This document shows, piece after piece, positions 28,858-45,144 of a DNA stretch of 64,000 nt. Every line of letters starts with the position of its first letter. Position 1 is the stretch's first letter. A program made the translations under genes and the position numbers. The stretch covers positions 54,407,587 to 54,471,586 of the forward strand of contig NC_089763.1 in the NCBI RefSeq assembly GCF_040412425.1, in the 5' to 3' direction. The DNA comes from Macrobrachium rosenbergii (lineage: Eukaryota > Arthropoda > Malacostraca > Decapoda > Palaemonidae). The notes beneath the pieces were generated by a model. That model was not told the origin of the DNA. It searched no databases and saw only the letters and a list, made by a program, of their open reading frames with translations.

Positions 28858-28930
28858 TTATGATGTCCGGTAGCGGAAAGCGAGCCCGCGTCCCATAATC
28901 ACAAAGAGGTCACGTTGCCGACATTCTGCT
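28858..28930 (-). repeat. tRNA-like SINE fragment
   Basis: The reverse complement contains GCGGGCTCGCTTTCCGC, resembling a T-arm/B-box with its stem, preceded by GTCGGCAACGTGACCTC. It does not fold into a full tRNA with an acceptor stem, so I call it a tRNA-derived SINE head rather than a tRNA gene. CAAGTCATAAG, found just left of it, recurs at 29004 and in reverse at 29545. Confidence 0.4.
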
Positions 28931-29021
28931 TGTTCAAACGAGCAATTATTCCTCTTACCCAGTCTTATGGACTCATTTAATTCTTTAAGTAAATCTTATA
29001 TGCCCAAGTCATAAGGTAGAG

Positions 29022-29080
<59 letters not shown>

Positions 29081-29090
29081 GAGCAGCGAA

Positions 29091-29167
29091 CAAATACTGA
29101 ATGGCATAAGGACCTAAACGTTGTTTACCGGTAAAATGCCGTAGGTCCTTATGCCATTCAGTATTTG
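29091..29167. repeat. Perfect 26-bp hairpin, 25-nt loop
   Basis: Bases 29091-29116 and 29142-29167 are exact reverse complements (core ACTGAATGGCATAAGGACCT). The loop contains ACCGGT. Size and perfection resemble a pre-miRNA or a MITE tip, but no other evidence of transcription is available. Confidence 0.85.
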
Positions 29168-29179
29168 TTAGCTTAAAGT

Positions 29180-29465
29180 TAAGTATATCTTATTTTAACC
29201 AGACCACTGAGTTGATTAACAGTTCTCCTAGAGAGGGCTGGCCCGAAGGATTAGACTTATTTTACGTGGCTAAGAACGAGTTGGTTACCTAGCAACGGGA
29301 CCTACAGCTTATTGTGGAATCCGAACCACAATATAACGAGAAATGAATTCCTATCACCAGAAATAAATTCCTCTAATTCTTCACTGGCCGGCCGGAGTCT
29401 CAGACTCGGGCCTAGCAGAGTGCTACCGACAACTCTACTGACTCGTCCAACGAGGAACTTTTGCT
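29180..29465 (-). repeat. tRNA-derived SINE, minus orientation
   Basis: On the minus strand the sequence starts GAGGAGCAAAAGTTCCTCG, then GGACGAGTCAGTAGAGTTG (A-box-like region), GGCCCGAGTCTGAGACTCC (B-box-like region) and a tRNA-unrelated body. This order fits a Pol III SINE. Boundaries are approximate. Confidence 0.55.
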
Positions 29466-29466
29466 C

Positions 29467-29534
<68 letters not shown>

Positions 29535-29560
29535 CTCTAACTTATGACTTGAGTATGTAA

Positions 29561-30485
29561 GGTTTTACTTAAAGAAAACAGTATTTAAAACAAAAAAAAA
29601 ACCAAATACATTAGAGCAAAGCGCCATGAGAGAAGGCAAATGTTGTAATAATAATGAGTAAAATTTTCAGTGCCGGGCTTCTCGACTTTTAGACTTTCTC
29701 ACAGGATAAAGTATACTGTGTCACAAGGAGATCAAAGTTAAGAACATCAGAAGAAGTGCGAAGTTAAGGCGAGCGAGGTATTAACTTTGACTAGTACGTC
29801 GCGAGTGGCAACCTCCCTGACCTTACCTGTCTTCATAAGACCGCTTTTTAAAAATCTTGAATATCTTTTTGTGCGTGGATTTTAGATCTGCTGGAAGAAA
29901 AATTTCAAATACGGTTATCGCTCTTGAGCAAAAGGGATTTTGTACGAAAGGCTGACTCTCAGGGTTTTGTTACATGTCGTTATTAGTACTTATTGGTGTT
30001 TTGATGCCAGATGATCTGAAATAAATCAGAGAAAACGACTCATTAAGTACTAAGATCAAATATATTGCCTCCAAATTTATCAACTTTTCTATAACTGCAG
30101 TCTAATGTTCATACTGGGTTTGCATGTCAACTGCTCGTAAGATTAAAAAAAATGCAGACTAAGGTAAATAATTATGTTCCGTTCAGGTTATATCTAACCA
30201 AGTCCATTTACAGCTTATACGCTTGTATGAAGCCATTCGTAATTTTTAAGAATTTGTTAGAAAGACTGATGCACATTAAAATCCACAAAATAAACGAGGA
30301 AAAGTTTACAAATCTTTCAAAGCGACATTTCCACCCCTCTTCCAAAGTATTCAGTTGAATGATCAGACAGGATGGGGAAGTGTCTCTCGGAAACAAAAAA
30401 TGTATTGAAATGGCTTTGCAGGATGGATGGCTCTTCGAATTCTGAGCTTCTCTGCAGTCCTCCATCGTTGTTTGTCATCCCTCAC
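29561..30485. other. Non-coding stretch
   Basis: Nothing recognised. Confidence 0.55.
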
Positions 30486-30815
30486 TAACATGATGTGTCC
30501 AAGAAAAATATTGTTCATTAACATAATGCGGTCAAGAGAAATATTACTCATTAACATAATGTGGTCAAGAGAAATTTTACTCATTAACATAATGCGGCCA
30601 AGAGAAATATTGCTTATTTACATAATGTGGTCAAGAGAATTATTACTCATTAACATAATGTGGTCAAGAAAAATATTACTTATTAACATAATGTGGTCAA
30701 GAGAAATATTTCTCATTTACATAACGTGGTCAAGAGAAATAGTACTCATTAACATAATATGGTCAAAAGAACTATAACCCTTTAAAATAATGTGGTCTAG
30801 AGAAATACTGAAACT
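30486..30815. repeat. 33-bp minisatellite, ten tandem units
   Basis: Unit consensus begins TAACATAATGTGGTCAAGAG and ends ATATTACTCAT. Ten units run without gaps; the last two are most diverged. Because 33 is divisible by three, an 11-residue unit (INIMWSREILL) stays open on the plus strand in 30427-30777, and the first units also stay open on the minus strand. There is no spacer variation as in a CRISPR array. Probably a plain minisatellite; coding is unproven. Confidence 0.9.
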
Positions 30816-31016
30816 GTTCTTGAAATGGCATATTGTCATCAGGATATAGTTTAGTGAAGCATGAAGTTTTAGATAGAGCCAATTATTTACAATTACCGTT
30901 CGAATTCATATAATCTAATAGTTTTTGAAAACGTTTTTCTTTGTTAAAAGTAATTTTCAAAAAATAATTTACTATGAAGTTTGGTGTTCAGGTGCAATCT
31001 TATACACACGACTACA

Positions 31017-31148
<132 letters not shown>

Positions 31149-31469
31149 TGTGTAAGTATGTACATTAGCTATCGATTTGTTTCGAGGAAATCGAAATTTC
31201 AGTCTGAGGGTCAACACTAGAGCAGTGATGAACATCTTCATTGCTAAATATCCTGAAAATCTCTTTCCCCCAGTCAGAGCATAAAAAAAGATAGAAGTTA
31301 AAAGAAGTATATGACTATAAAGTAAAATTATAAATTAATGTTGATACATAAGTAAGCAAAAATATTATAGTAATTAAAAAATATATGTAGGCGTACCACC
31401 GCTATAGATTTCTTTATTGCTACTAACGCTTCGTGACACAAAAGTGCGAGTGAAATTCCATCACTCTGG

Positions 31470-32600
31470 TCTATTTTGCGCTCTTTCACCCACTGATCTC
31501 GACTCATCTCCAGCCTTTAGATCTCATCCAATTAGGCCTGACCCTTCAAACTCTTCTCGTGCCCACGAGAGCTCAGCTGACACTATCGCGTACTATTTTC
31601 TAAGCCTTCATTATCTCATCGAAATATGGAGCCTCCGTAATTTCCCTTATGACATCATTGCTCACTCTATCCTGTCATCTGCTTCTTAATATTCTTCTTA
31701 AAGCCTTATTCTCAAATCGAAAAAATCTTCTAGTTGTAGGTTTGCCATACCAAGACTCACGTCCGAATAGCAACATATTTCGTATTATGATTCTGTATAA
31801 TTTCATTATATTTTATCTATAAATCTTCCCATTGTTTTATTTGCCTCTTTAATCCCCCTCTGAGCTCCACATTAAGAAAACCTGTTCTGGATATCATTGC
31901 TCTTAAATATTTGAAAGATTCAACTTCTTTAATCCTTTCTCCATTTAATTTTAGTTCATCCTTTTGTGCATGTTCAGTCCTCATTATTTGTTTGCCAGAT
32001 ATATGATGCATTCACTTCAGCAACATTTGTGAATCTTGTGGTGTTTTGCTGACTAAAACAGCTTAATCTGCATATTCTAAGTCTGTTTAGTTTCTGTTTA
32101 TTATTCCAGTTTAAACCGTTTCTTCTATCTCCGACCACTTTACTTTTCATAAAATCTATGAGAAGGGTAAACTGCAAAGGTGAAATGATATTGCCTTGTA
32201 GCACTGCACTGTTTACTGAAAATTCACCTTACAAGACCCATCAGCGTTACCTCTGCACCTACTTCATTCATGGATAATTTCAGTTAATTTTGATTATTTA
32301 ACGGGAGTGCCATACTGACGAAAGACTCTATAATATTGGTCTGTGAACACTGACAAATGCCTTTTTACAGTAAACTAAAGTCATCAGAGAGCAATTTTTA
32401 TATTCCATACACTGCTGCACAAAAATTCATGGCTCAAACATTTGATCTGTGCAACTCCTGACTTTTCTAGAACCAGATTGTTCATCTCTAAACATTTCAT
32501 CAATTTTTTCCTCCAGTTTTTAAGAATAAGCATACTGAATATTTTCATTGCCACCGATGCAAATGCAATTTCTTTAGTTACCACGTTCATTTTATCACCT
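31470..32600 (-). pseudogene. LINE (RTE-type) RT remnant
   Basis: Minus-strand pieces in order: NWRKKLMKCLEMNNLVLEKS and KCLSHEF (about 32420-32540), the linker before the palm; LQGNIISPLQFTLLIDF (about 32150-32203), the QG--SP-LF motif of RT; RLRICR, a lost YADD, near 32070; DELKLNGERIKEVESFKYLR (about 31895-31955), the V-FKYLG segment; and 'LLFGRESW'-like text near 31750-31780. Stops and frame changes occur throughout, and the endonuclease is missing. This is a second copy of the family at 7.5-8.3 kb. The clade assignment is from motif style only. Confidence 0.75.
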
Positions 32601-32822
32601 ACAGTACTATCAGGCTTTGTGTTTCCAATCCATATTCTGCAAAGCAGTGCAATTGGTACACAAGGTATCTTTTCATTGTTAGCTAAATTAGCATTTGCAG
32701 TGATTTCACAATAGTCTGATGTTTACCATCTCTTAAGCTTCTTTATAACTGATTCTACTTAAGATTCTTTTTCAGCTACAGGTAGATCAATCAAATTATC
32801 TCCTTCCTCTCACATACATACT

Positions 32823-35427
<2,605 letters not shown>

Positions 35428-35473
<46 letters not shown>
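35428..35473. repeat. (CT)n microsatellite
   Basis: Pure CT tract. Confidence 0.97.
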
Positions 35474-35477
<4 letters not shown>

Positions 35478-35969
35478 GATTACGCATGTATCAATATCTG
35501 AATCGTGCCTAGGAAGCCTGTAGTAATTTAGAGCGTATCTGTGTTAATATATCACATATTGCTTTTGTACATCCTAAGCCAAATGCAATTGCATTTTGTT
35601 CTGGGTCTCTATGTTAGCATAAAGGCCTAGCTGTTGTAGCCTAATACAGAGAAGTAGTCAAGAAGTTTCTAAACACTCTCTGCTTTCATTTCGTTGTAGC
35701 TTATGCAAAATTCGCGTTATATATTTCAGTATCTTTTGTTCAATTAGTATAGGTTTCCATGCGGTAATATATTTTAGCAAAATAATCATAAGCTATAATT
35801 TTTTTATCAAGAGTTATAATAACAAATATTAAAAAGTCCAAAGACTGCACTTGTAGAGAAAACTGTCTAAACGACTAAAAATATTATCCTTTATGGGATG
35901 ATTTTGTTTGGTGTTAGTAAGCTACTTTACAAACGTTTTAGAATAACAAGTAAAAAATGCCAGAAGAAA

Positions 35970-36312
35970 TCGAGTTTTCTGTACAGCATACAATGCTGTA
36001 TGAAACTCTCAGCCACGGCCCACGAAACTCGTAGCTGGGGGCCCATGAAACTTGCCAGTGGTGGCCTTTGTTGTTGGCACCTATAGCGATGTCAGACACA
36101 CAATCACGGCTAATTTTAACCATACATAAAATCAAAACTACTGAGGCTAGAGGGCTCTAATTTGGTATGTTTGATGATTGGAGAGTGGATGATCAACATA
36201 AAAAATTGCAACCCTCTAGCCTCAGTAGTTTTAAGATCTGAGGGCGGACAGAAAAAGTGCGGACAGGCAGACAACCCCGTCTCAATAGTTGTCTTTTACA
36301 GAAAACTAAAAA
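35970..36312. mobile_element. Single arm of the fold-back family at 5.4-6.6 kb
   Basis: Same orientation as the right arm at 6220-6593: GAGTTTTCTGTACAGCATA, the hairpin at 36137-36233 with CTACTGAGGCTAGAGGGC, GAGGGCGGACAGAAAAAGTG and the end ACAGAAAACTAAAAA. No mirror arm is found nearby, so it is a solo arm or a truncated copy. Confidence 0.8.
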
Positions 36313-36614
36313 ACTGAAAGTCATTGACTTGTTTTGGATGATTTCCTTTTGGAAACCAACCATGTGTAACAATTTCTAAAATAATGTGGTACATAAGTAG
36401 CCTATTAGTAAAAATGATAATAATATCATAAAACGGTGTGATCAAGCAGTGAGTAAGAGAACATGCAGGAGCCTCCCCTCTGAGGGGGAAAAATGGCAAT
36501 AAGTTAAGAGGATAAAGAAAATAACAATGTTAATAATAATACACATGATAAAAACACTCATAAAAGACATCCAAATAGTATGGCTACATAAAAAGAAAAG
36601 AAAACCAAATATAT

Positions 36615-39136
<2,522 letters not shown>

Positions 39137-39219
<83 letters not shown>
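39137..39219. repeat. (TA)n microsatellite
   Basis: TA tract ending exactly where the left direct repeat of the next element starts. Confidence 0.95.
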
Positions 39220-39221
<2 letters not shown>

Positions 39222-39506
39222 TTCCTATTTATGAAAACTTGTCTCTCTGTCCATCAGCTATGAAGTAGAATTTAATGGTGCAGCTGGAGGAAACTCCACT
39301 AAGGGGGGGTGAACTTATGTAGGAAACCCCCAATATCACCTGAATTTTGGGGGGGAACAATACCAACCTCTTAGCTCCAGCATCGGATGTTTTGGGGCAT
39401 TAGATAGTTGTTAGGGACACAAGGACGAATCCAGGCAGTAAGTGGGCTATTATCCTAACTCTTAAGGACTTAACTACAGGACCTATTTTCCCTACGACCT
39501 TTCGCT
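39220..39506 (+). repeat. Left LTR-like direct repeat
   Basis: Matches 41158-41444 with substitutions and small indels in the poly-G segment near 39345. Its left edge is the (TA)n tract. Confidence 0.75.
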
Positions 39507-39586
39507 ACGGTAGGCACTGGCTCAGATATTAGCCTGATTGACTGGGCCCAAGTGCCAGCCAGGGCCACTGTTGACAAAAAGACCAG

Positions 39587-40486
39587 GTGGATGATGACTT
39601 GGATAGAGGAACAAACCAAGACACCGGCACTGTGACAGGTGTGCCACCATCAGCCCTACCTTCCTCTCACCAAGGTGTTCGTGCAACTCCAGGCCAAGTC
39701 GTTGATCCTCACAAAAGGACTGCCACCCAAAGCTTCCTCCCTCACCACGAAGGGAAATCACCAAGTACCGCTGCAAGACATGTAATGCAACAGGGCACTC
39801 AGCGAATTGGGTGAGGTGCCTTAGCAAGCAAAATACAGTGGACACCACACCCAGAGCCATTTCAAGAGGGTCTGCCCTCCACCCAAGACAGGAATCTCTG
39901 TCTCCCATTACCTCAGGTGCGCCAAGGGGTTTTGCACCCCCAAGGTCTCCCATCAGCCACACCTGATTCCAGTTCTCTGCCATTGCCACTTGAGACCCCT
40001 GAGCAGTGCCAAGCTCCATCTATCTCGGACATAGCACCTCCACTAGCCTTAATCCCTGTGCCTGGCCCCGAGTTAGTGCCAGTGGCAGATCCAAATCATG
40101 TCACAGATCCTCCTACAGGAGATCCTCCAAACCTCACCAACTTGGTCATCGCCAATCGAGGGCCTCCGACCCCTGACGTTTCTTCTTCTCATTCACTTTC
40201 ATCTGCCAAGGATGAATCTCTGGCAGACCTTAACATTACACCTTCTCTGGTTGACCAGGAACTGTCCAACTGGGACGCAAACACTGGTTCTACCCTCATG
40301 ATGGTTGTCTCAGCAGCCGGAGTAGGGAGCCTGCCCATAGCTACTAGGACTACCTCTGATCCTGCTCCTGACGGCACTTCTGGCCTTTCCCCAGGGTCGG
40401 TGCCCTCATCACCTCTTAGGAATAGCGTAGCCAGACCTTGGAGTAACCTGAAGAAGAAGAAGAAGGAACAGAAGAGATCCAGCTAA
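39587..40486 (+). pseudogene. Gag/ORF1-like zinc-knuckle and proline-rich fragment
   Basis: In one frame near 39763-39820 the sequence reads YRCKTCNATGHSANWVRC, a CCHC-like knuckle with C-x2-C-x4-H spacing but six residues before the last Cys instead of four. Flanking open pieces in a second frame (39587-39814 and 39917-40486) are rich in Pro, Ser and Thr, and the second ends in a basic tail KKKKKEQKRSS before TAA. Nucleic-acid binding by a gag or ORF1 product is the likely former role, inferred from the knuckle and tail. The knuckle frame and the tail frame differ, so at least one frameshift exists. The family is not recognised. Confidence 0.45.
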
Positions 40487-40735
40487 CCAATAAGAGCCAC
40501 AAGCTCTCCTTGCCACTCATGTCCCATTGGCACAGTGCTGTTTCCATCTCAGAGTGATCCTGGTACCTAACCTGAGAAGGTAACCTGTGTGGTCTCTGCC
40601 CAAGTAGACTAACATCTAACACCCTAGGCATCTTGTAGTACTAACCCTGATAATAACCTTATGATAAAACTATCCAATAATCAAGCTGGTACAACCCCGG
40701 GCCACTGACCATGATTAACCTTCAGGTTGCTTATG

Positions 40736-40766
40736 TCCAAAGTTATTCGTCTCGAATAACTTTGGA
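40736..40766. repeat. Perfect 14-bp inverted repeat, 3-nt loop
   Basis: TCCAAAGTTATTCG and its reverse complement are separated by TCT, in the non-coding part of the LTR-like element. Confidence 0.85.
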
Positions 40767-41157
40767 TGTGTGTTATTCTGTGGAGAATTGCGTAATCCAT
40801 AATTAATTGCATTTAGTTAAGTCAGTGTCATTTAATCTAGTGCCAGGGACATAGGATAGTAGGCTATGTCAACAAGACACATTTACCATGTACCCGTTGC
40901 CTAGGAGAAGAGGTCCCCTGTCGTCAGAGACAGTCAGTAGAAGTCTGTAGATACCTTTGCATAGGTTAGGTTCTCCTGTAGTAAGTAAGTTAGCAAAACT
41001 AGTATCCCCTCCTAGCAGTTAGGTAGGTCCTTTTAGCTAGTTGCAGTGCAAAAGCGCATCTCATTTAGGGACGCTCACTGACTAGTCGAGACCAGTAACT
41101 TACTTAGCCAAGACCTTCATGTCTGAAAGGGAGTGAATGCCTTTTTAAAGGGGGAGC

Positions 41158-41444
41158 TCTTCCATATTTATAAAAATTCCCCTCTCCGTCCATCAGCTAT
41201 GAAGTAGACTTTAATGGCGCAGCTGGAGGAAACTCCACTAAGAGGGGTGAACTTATGTAGGAAACCCCCAATATCACCTGAATTGGGGGGGGGAAACAAT
41301 ACCGACCTCTTACCCCCAGCATCGGATGTTTTGGGGGGTTAGATAGGCGTTAGGGTCACAAGGGTGAATCCGGGAAGTAAGTGGGCTATTTCCTAACTCT
41401 TAAGGCTTTAGCTATAAGACCTATTTTCCCTACGACCTTTTGCT
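41158..41444 (+). repeat. Right LTR-like direct repeat
   Basis: Second copy of 39220-39506, immediately downstream of a polypurine tract at about 41146-41156. Confidence 0.75.
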
Positions 41445-41499
41445 GGCTGTATGACTGCTTTCAGATCGCTGATGTCCTGTGCTCCAAGCCAAACCTGCA

Positions 41500-42246
41500 T
41501 TAATTTCTAAGTTTTACCAAACCCTTCCACCTCTTCACCCTAGGAGAGCTGTAATTTTACCACCAGCATAATGAATATACTAATATATGATACAGCAATT
41601 GCTTGAAAAATGTCATCAGCCCTTCCTGTAGCTTTGCTCTGGTAACATTCAGCTCCGGCGCCTTTATGTCGCATTAATGAAAACCAGTTATGAAGTGCTG
41701 TTATAACTGCCCAGTACATTTTATATTTTACTTTAGATCCCTCTGTAAACTTTTACCAACAGGTGGACTGAGCACCTGAGTTCTATTTAAGACGTCTGTT
41801 GCAGTAATCCTGAGTCTGAGACCTTGAAATAATTTTCTTGTTGCGCAAAATTTATTTACCACTGGTATTTTTCTTTATACTTAATTCCATGTAACTGTTA
41901 AAACTAAACTGACTTCTTTAGCATTTAATTTAATTTTAAAACCCTGTTACTTAAACATACTTTACCTAGAATGGTGTTCCTGGTGGTAATCACCAGGAAC
42001 GCCAAAATCTTTCATTTTAATTTCATTTTAATTACACTTTGAAAAGCTAATAACAATCAAAAAGCGACATTACTATAAGATACGCTGAACTTTTTGATAA
42101 ACTTTTTTTTTTTTTCATGTCAGGACTCAAGAGCCGAATTATTTGGACTGCTTGTTTTCTCTTGTAGCAGCAGTACGGCTCTTTGTAGCGTGTTCCTAAA
42201 ATTTTACCAACTTTAGAAAATAATTCTGGTTTTTCAGTGAAAAGTA
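41500..42246. other. Non-coding stretch, possibly including PLE 5' part
   Basis: No motif recognised before the PLE similarity starts. Confidence 0.45.
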
Positions 42247-42980
42247 TTGCTGATTTTGTCAATCGGTTGTCGAGTTTTAATATATGTTTCCACTTTAAAA
42301 TCATTAGTTTTGACGGAACAACCCTTTTCACAAAAGTTTTTAGCTGATGAATTGTGTAATTATGAACTTTCTCTGACAATTGATACTGTTTTGGAATTAA
42401 CCAAATTGTGCGTTTTAGACTATCAGTTCACATTCATGGAAAGTTTTACGAACAAAACTTTGGAATGACAATGGGCTATCATTTATCACCCAGATGTAAA
42501 ATTACATAGAAGCGTTGAGAGATTTAAATTTTGTTGGTATTAAACCAGCGAATGTATGATTTCACAATCATTTTTTACCCAAACCATCGTATGAAAGTGA
42601 AGCTCAGTGTGTTTTCTTTCATGTTTGTAAGAGCATTAAGTATTTGTTGCCACCAGTTTTCGAATAATGAATTTTCAGCAATATTGCTTTTAGCGAGAAT
42701 TTTTTGGATGTTGAATTTCCAGAGATAAATGGTATTGATTTTAATCTGAAATCCCCCCAAATTTTCAGCTAATGTTGTATTGATCAAAGCCAAGAAAATG
42801 TTTTACCTTTTATGACAACTGACATGCTTTTAATCATATACACTTACCACTTTTACCCTTGTATGACTGTTCTCTTTGAAGGAGAACTTTAAAGATTTTG
42901 TTGTTAGCGTCGATTTTAGGAATTCACCGACAGTAAAATCTTTTTCGATAAAGAACTTCCTATTGCAAAGTGCGTATTCT
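42247..42980 (+). pseudogene. Penelope-like element RT fragment (second type)
   Basis: FLADELCNYELSLTIDTVLE and KLCVLDYQFTF (42340-42440) match the segment before the PLE palm. FGMTMG with HLSP follows in a shifted frame at about 42455-42490 (usual FGMAMGNPLSP), then RDLNFVGIKP-like text near 42510-42545, and VFSFMFVRALSICCHQF (42610-42660), the conserved 'F-S-FLRAL-IC-P-' piece after the palm. The YVDD core between them is lost. The RT style matches the minus-strand copy at 47.9-48.9 kb rather than those at 9 and 57 kb. Confidence 0.6.
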
Positions 42981-43440
42981 TCACAGGTAAGGAAAAATGG
43001 CAAAATCTTTATCTTCTAAATTAAATAATTACAAACATTCTTCTGAATGGAACACATGTTACGTAACATCCTTTCGTAGTGATACACAGCATGCAAGAGA
43101 TATATAATGCGGTAGCCAAGTATAAGGGCAAATTTAGATTATATCTTGAATATTAGCAATGGTTAATACAAACGCTAGTTTTTAATGAAAAGGCATATTG
43201 ACGACCATTTCCCCATTACATATATAACTAAATATTAATCTCTTCGTTTCTTTGGAGAATCCGTATTGCAGAATTTTACCTGTAGAAAGTTTGCTTTTCT
43301 GACGTTCGCTGTTTTATTTTTTTGGTTGCTTCTTACTATTTGTTATACTTTTATTTAATTTCATTTTCTAACTCCAGTATATGTCTTTTACAACCTTAAT
43401 ATCGACTACAGACTGTTTACCGTAAATAACTTGCACCAAG
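42981..43440. other. Non-coding stretch
   Basis: Nothing recognised. Confidence 0.5.
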
Positions 43441-43558
43441 AGGGGATATATGTGATAAGTGCATCTGCCCCTTCCTGGATTGGAATCACGATTCGGATCG
43501 GGACTCGAACTGATGCTTTTTGGGTCTAATACAGTGGTGACATGGATATATAAATATA
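43441..43558 (-). repeat. tRNA-derived SINE fragment
   Basis: The reverse complement contains AGTTCGAGTCCCGATC, close to a Pol III B-box, followed by GGGGCAGATGCACTTATCAC. The A-box side is truncated by or merges into the adjacent (TA)n tract. Confidence 0.4.
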
Positions 43559-43559
43559 T

Positions 43560-43772
<213 letters not shown>

Positions 43773-44310
43773 TCATTCCTGGTGAAAGTTAAAAATGTAG
43801 TATATTATAGATTCAAAAGGTGCAATGGGGCAATTGAGATTTTAAAATTTTATTTAAAAATTTCTTAAGAAGCTTATAAAAGCTAGGAACGTCTAACAGT
43901 TTTTTTTTAAATATTCGCTCAAGAAAAATGTAGACCGATCGGAACACACATTATAGCCCTTGTGAATTAGGGTCTTACATAAATTGATTTAAAATTAAAA
44001 GGGCCTAAGCCAGTAAAACCTCTCTTCCGCCACACACCGGTGGAGAATTTATAGTCTGATCCAGAAATTCATGTTACCAAAACTATTAAACACATCTCCT
44101 TGTTAGGTTATATATTTGGATGCCTTGACTTCATAAAACTAAACAATGTAGTGGCTTGCACTAAGATTTTGAAAAATGACAAAAGTGTTTTCCACATAAC
44201 TCATTTAAACTTAGGTTTTAAAACCCCAGAATATTCAGAAAAATGAGCTATATTGTTATTGCATATTTTTTCTTATACAAAGACGCGCGGGCAGGTGCGC
44301 AAACACACAC
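43773..44310. other. Non-coding stretch
   Basis: Nothing recognised. Confidence 0.55.
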
Positions 44311-44311
44311 A

Positions 44312-44419
<108 letters not shown>

Positions 44420-44442
44420 AGCTTGATGATGCTCTACGCTGC

Positions 44443-44640
44443 GTGGGGTCAGGAGGGTGGATGTGTCATGTCTCTCCTACCCTCCCGATCTCTTCCCTAC
44501 CCCACCCCACCTGGGGCGGACAAACAGGTTTGCAGGAGGTGGGTGGTTGTGTCATGTCCCCTACCCTCCCGATCCCCTACCTTCCCCACCCCCATCTTAG
44601 GTGGACAAACAAGATCCACTCGGATTTTATTATTATAGAT
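44443..44640. repeat. Two ~85-bp C-rich tandem copies with retroelement-like tail
   Basis: Each copy contains GTGTCATGTC, CTACCCTCCCGATC and GGACAAACA. After the second copy comes CGGATTTTATTATTATAGAT, an AT-rich end resembling LINE/SINE 3' tails. The C-runs at 44558-44577 fit a G-quadruplex on the minus strand. Confidence 0.6.
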
Positions 44641-44704
44641 ATAGGCTATATATATTAAGTCTTGTGATGAACTACGTGCTGGCCTATGAAAGACATATGC
44701 ATTT

Positions 44705-44971
44705 ATGTTGACATTGGAGGCTTCCACAGTTAGATACAGCGGGTATCTGACGCATTCATTTGTGCCTTCGGATCATGTGACAGATGGAAGCGTTGTGATC
44801 CTTCGAACATTGAACCAGTGTCGCCACATTTCCGGGGAGGAGTTATTGAGTGCGTATATGTGTGCACTCTCTAATGGTATATTACGAGAGGAACATACAA
44901 TGGCTATGGACTTTGATTTGCAGCTGGGTGTGATTCGCTTTGTGCAGTGTTTAAGAACAGGAAGTGAGTAA
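44705..44971 (+). CDS. Unidentified 88-codon open frame, possible exon
   Basis: Non-repetitive open frame, not matched to a family. AGGAAGTGAGTAAG near its end is a good splice-donor match, and the next 150 bp includes pyrimidine-rich DNA. It might be a host exon or the inside of the adjacent gypsy fragment, or chance; nothing else supports expression. The first codon (TTG) is not ATG. Confidence 0.2.
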   Translation: MLTLEASTVRYSGYLTHSFVPSDHVTDGSVVILRTLNQCRHISGEELLSAYMCALSNGILREEHTMAMDFDLQLGVIRFVQCLRTGSE

Positions 44972-45144
44972 GATAACTCATTAACACTTACATTTTTTCC
45001 AGACGTTATGTGGAAATACCCATTTTTGTTTCACAGTGAAACTCCTCTGTTTCTCCATTATGCATTTTCCCGTTCTGTTCTCCATTATGCACTTTTCTGT
45101 TTTAAATGTCTTTTCTTTTAACACCATTTCAGGTTTTAATATAT

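Larger units (their letters stand above)
29004..29560. repeat. Inverted (TAA)n arms around hairpin and SINE
   Basis: The left arm reads CAAGTCATAAGGTAGAG followed by about 55 bp of (ATA)n and ATGAGGAGCA. The reverse complement of 29455-29560 reads CAAGTCATAAGTTAGAG, (ATA)n and ATGAGGAGCA. The two arms therefore face each other across about 380 bp that holds a hairpin (29091-29167) and a SINE-like block (29180-29465). Confidence 0.75.
39220..41444 (+). mobile_element. Non-autonomous LTR-like retroelement, 2.2 kb
   Basis: Direct repeats of 287 bp (39220-39506 and 41158-41444) flank 1.65 kb. Shared blocks include CCATCAGCTATGAAGTAGA, GCAGCTGGAGGAAACTCCAC and CCTATTTTCCCTACGACCTT. A polypurine tract, AAAGGGGGAG, lies directly before the right repeat, as it should before a 3' LTR. 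Weaker similarity may continue about 50 bp past the listed ends. The termini are not TG...CA, and no target duplication is evident. The interior holds a gag-like fragment but no RT. A plain segmental duplication is the alternative. Confidence 0.6.

Noticed and set aside
28858..28930. Functional tRNA gene
   Set aside because: A B-box-like segment is present but no acceptor stem or full cloverleaf can be drawn; it fits a SINE head better.
30486..30815. CRISPR-like array
   Set aside because: Units are contiguous 33-bp tandem repeats without unique spacers, in a eukaryotic context.
39522..40019. 166-codon minus-strand open frame
   Set aside because: It is antisense to the zinc-knuckle/proline-rich fragment and has no family features; it is a shadow of plus-strand coding bias.
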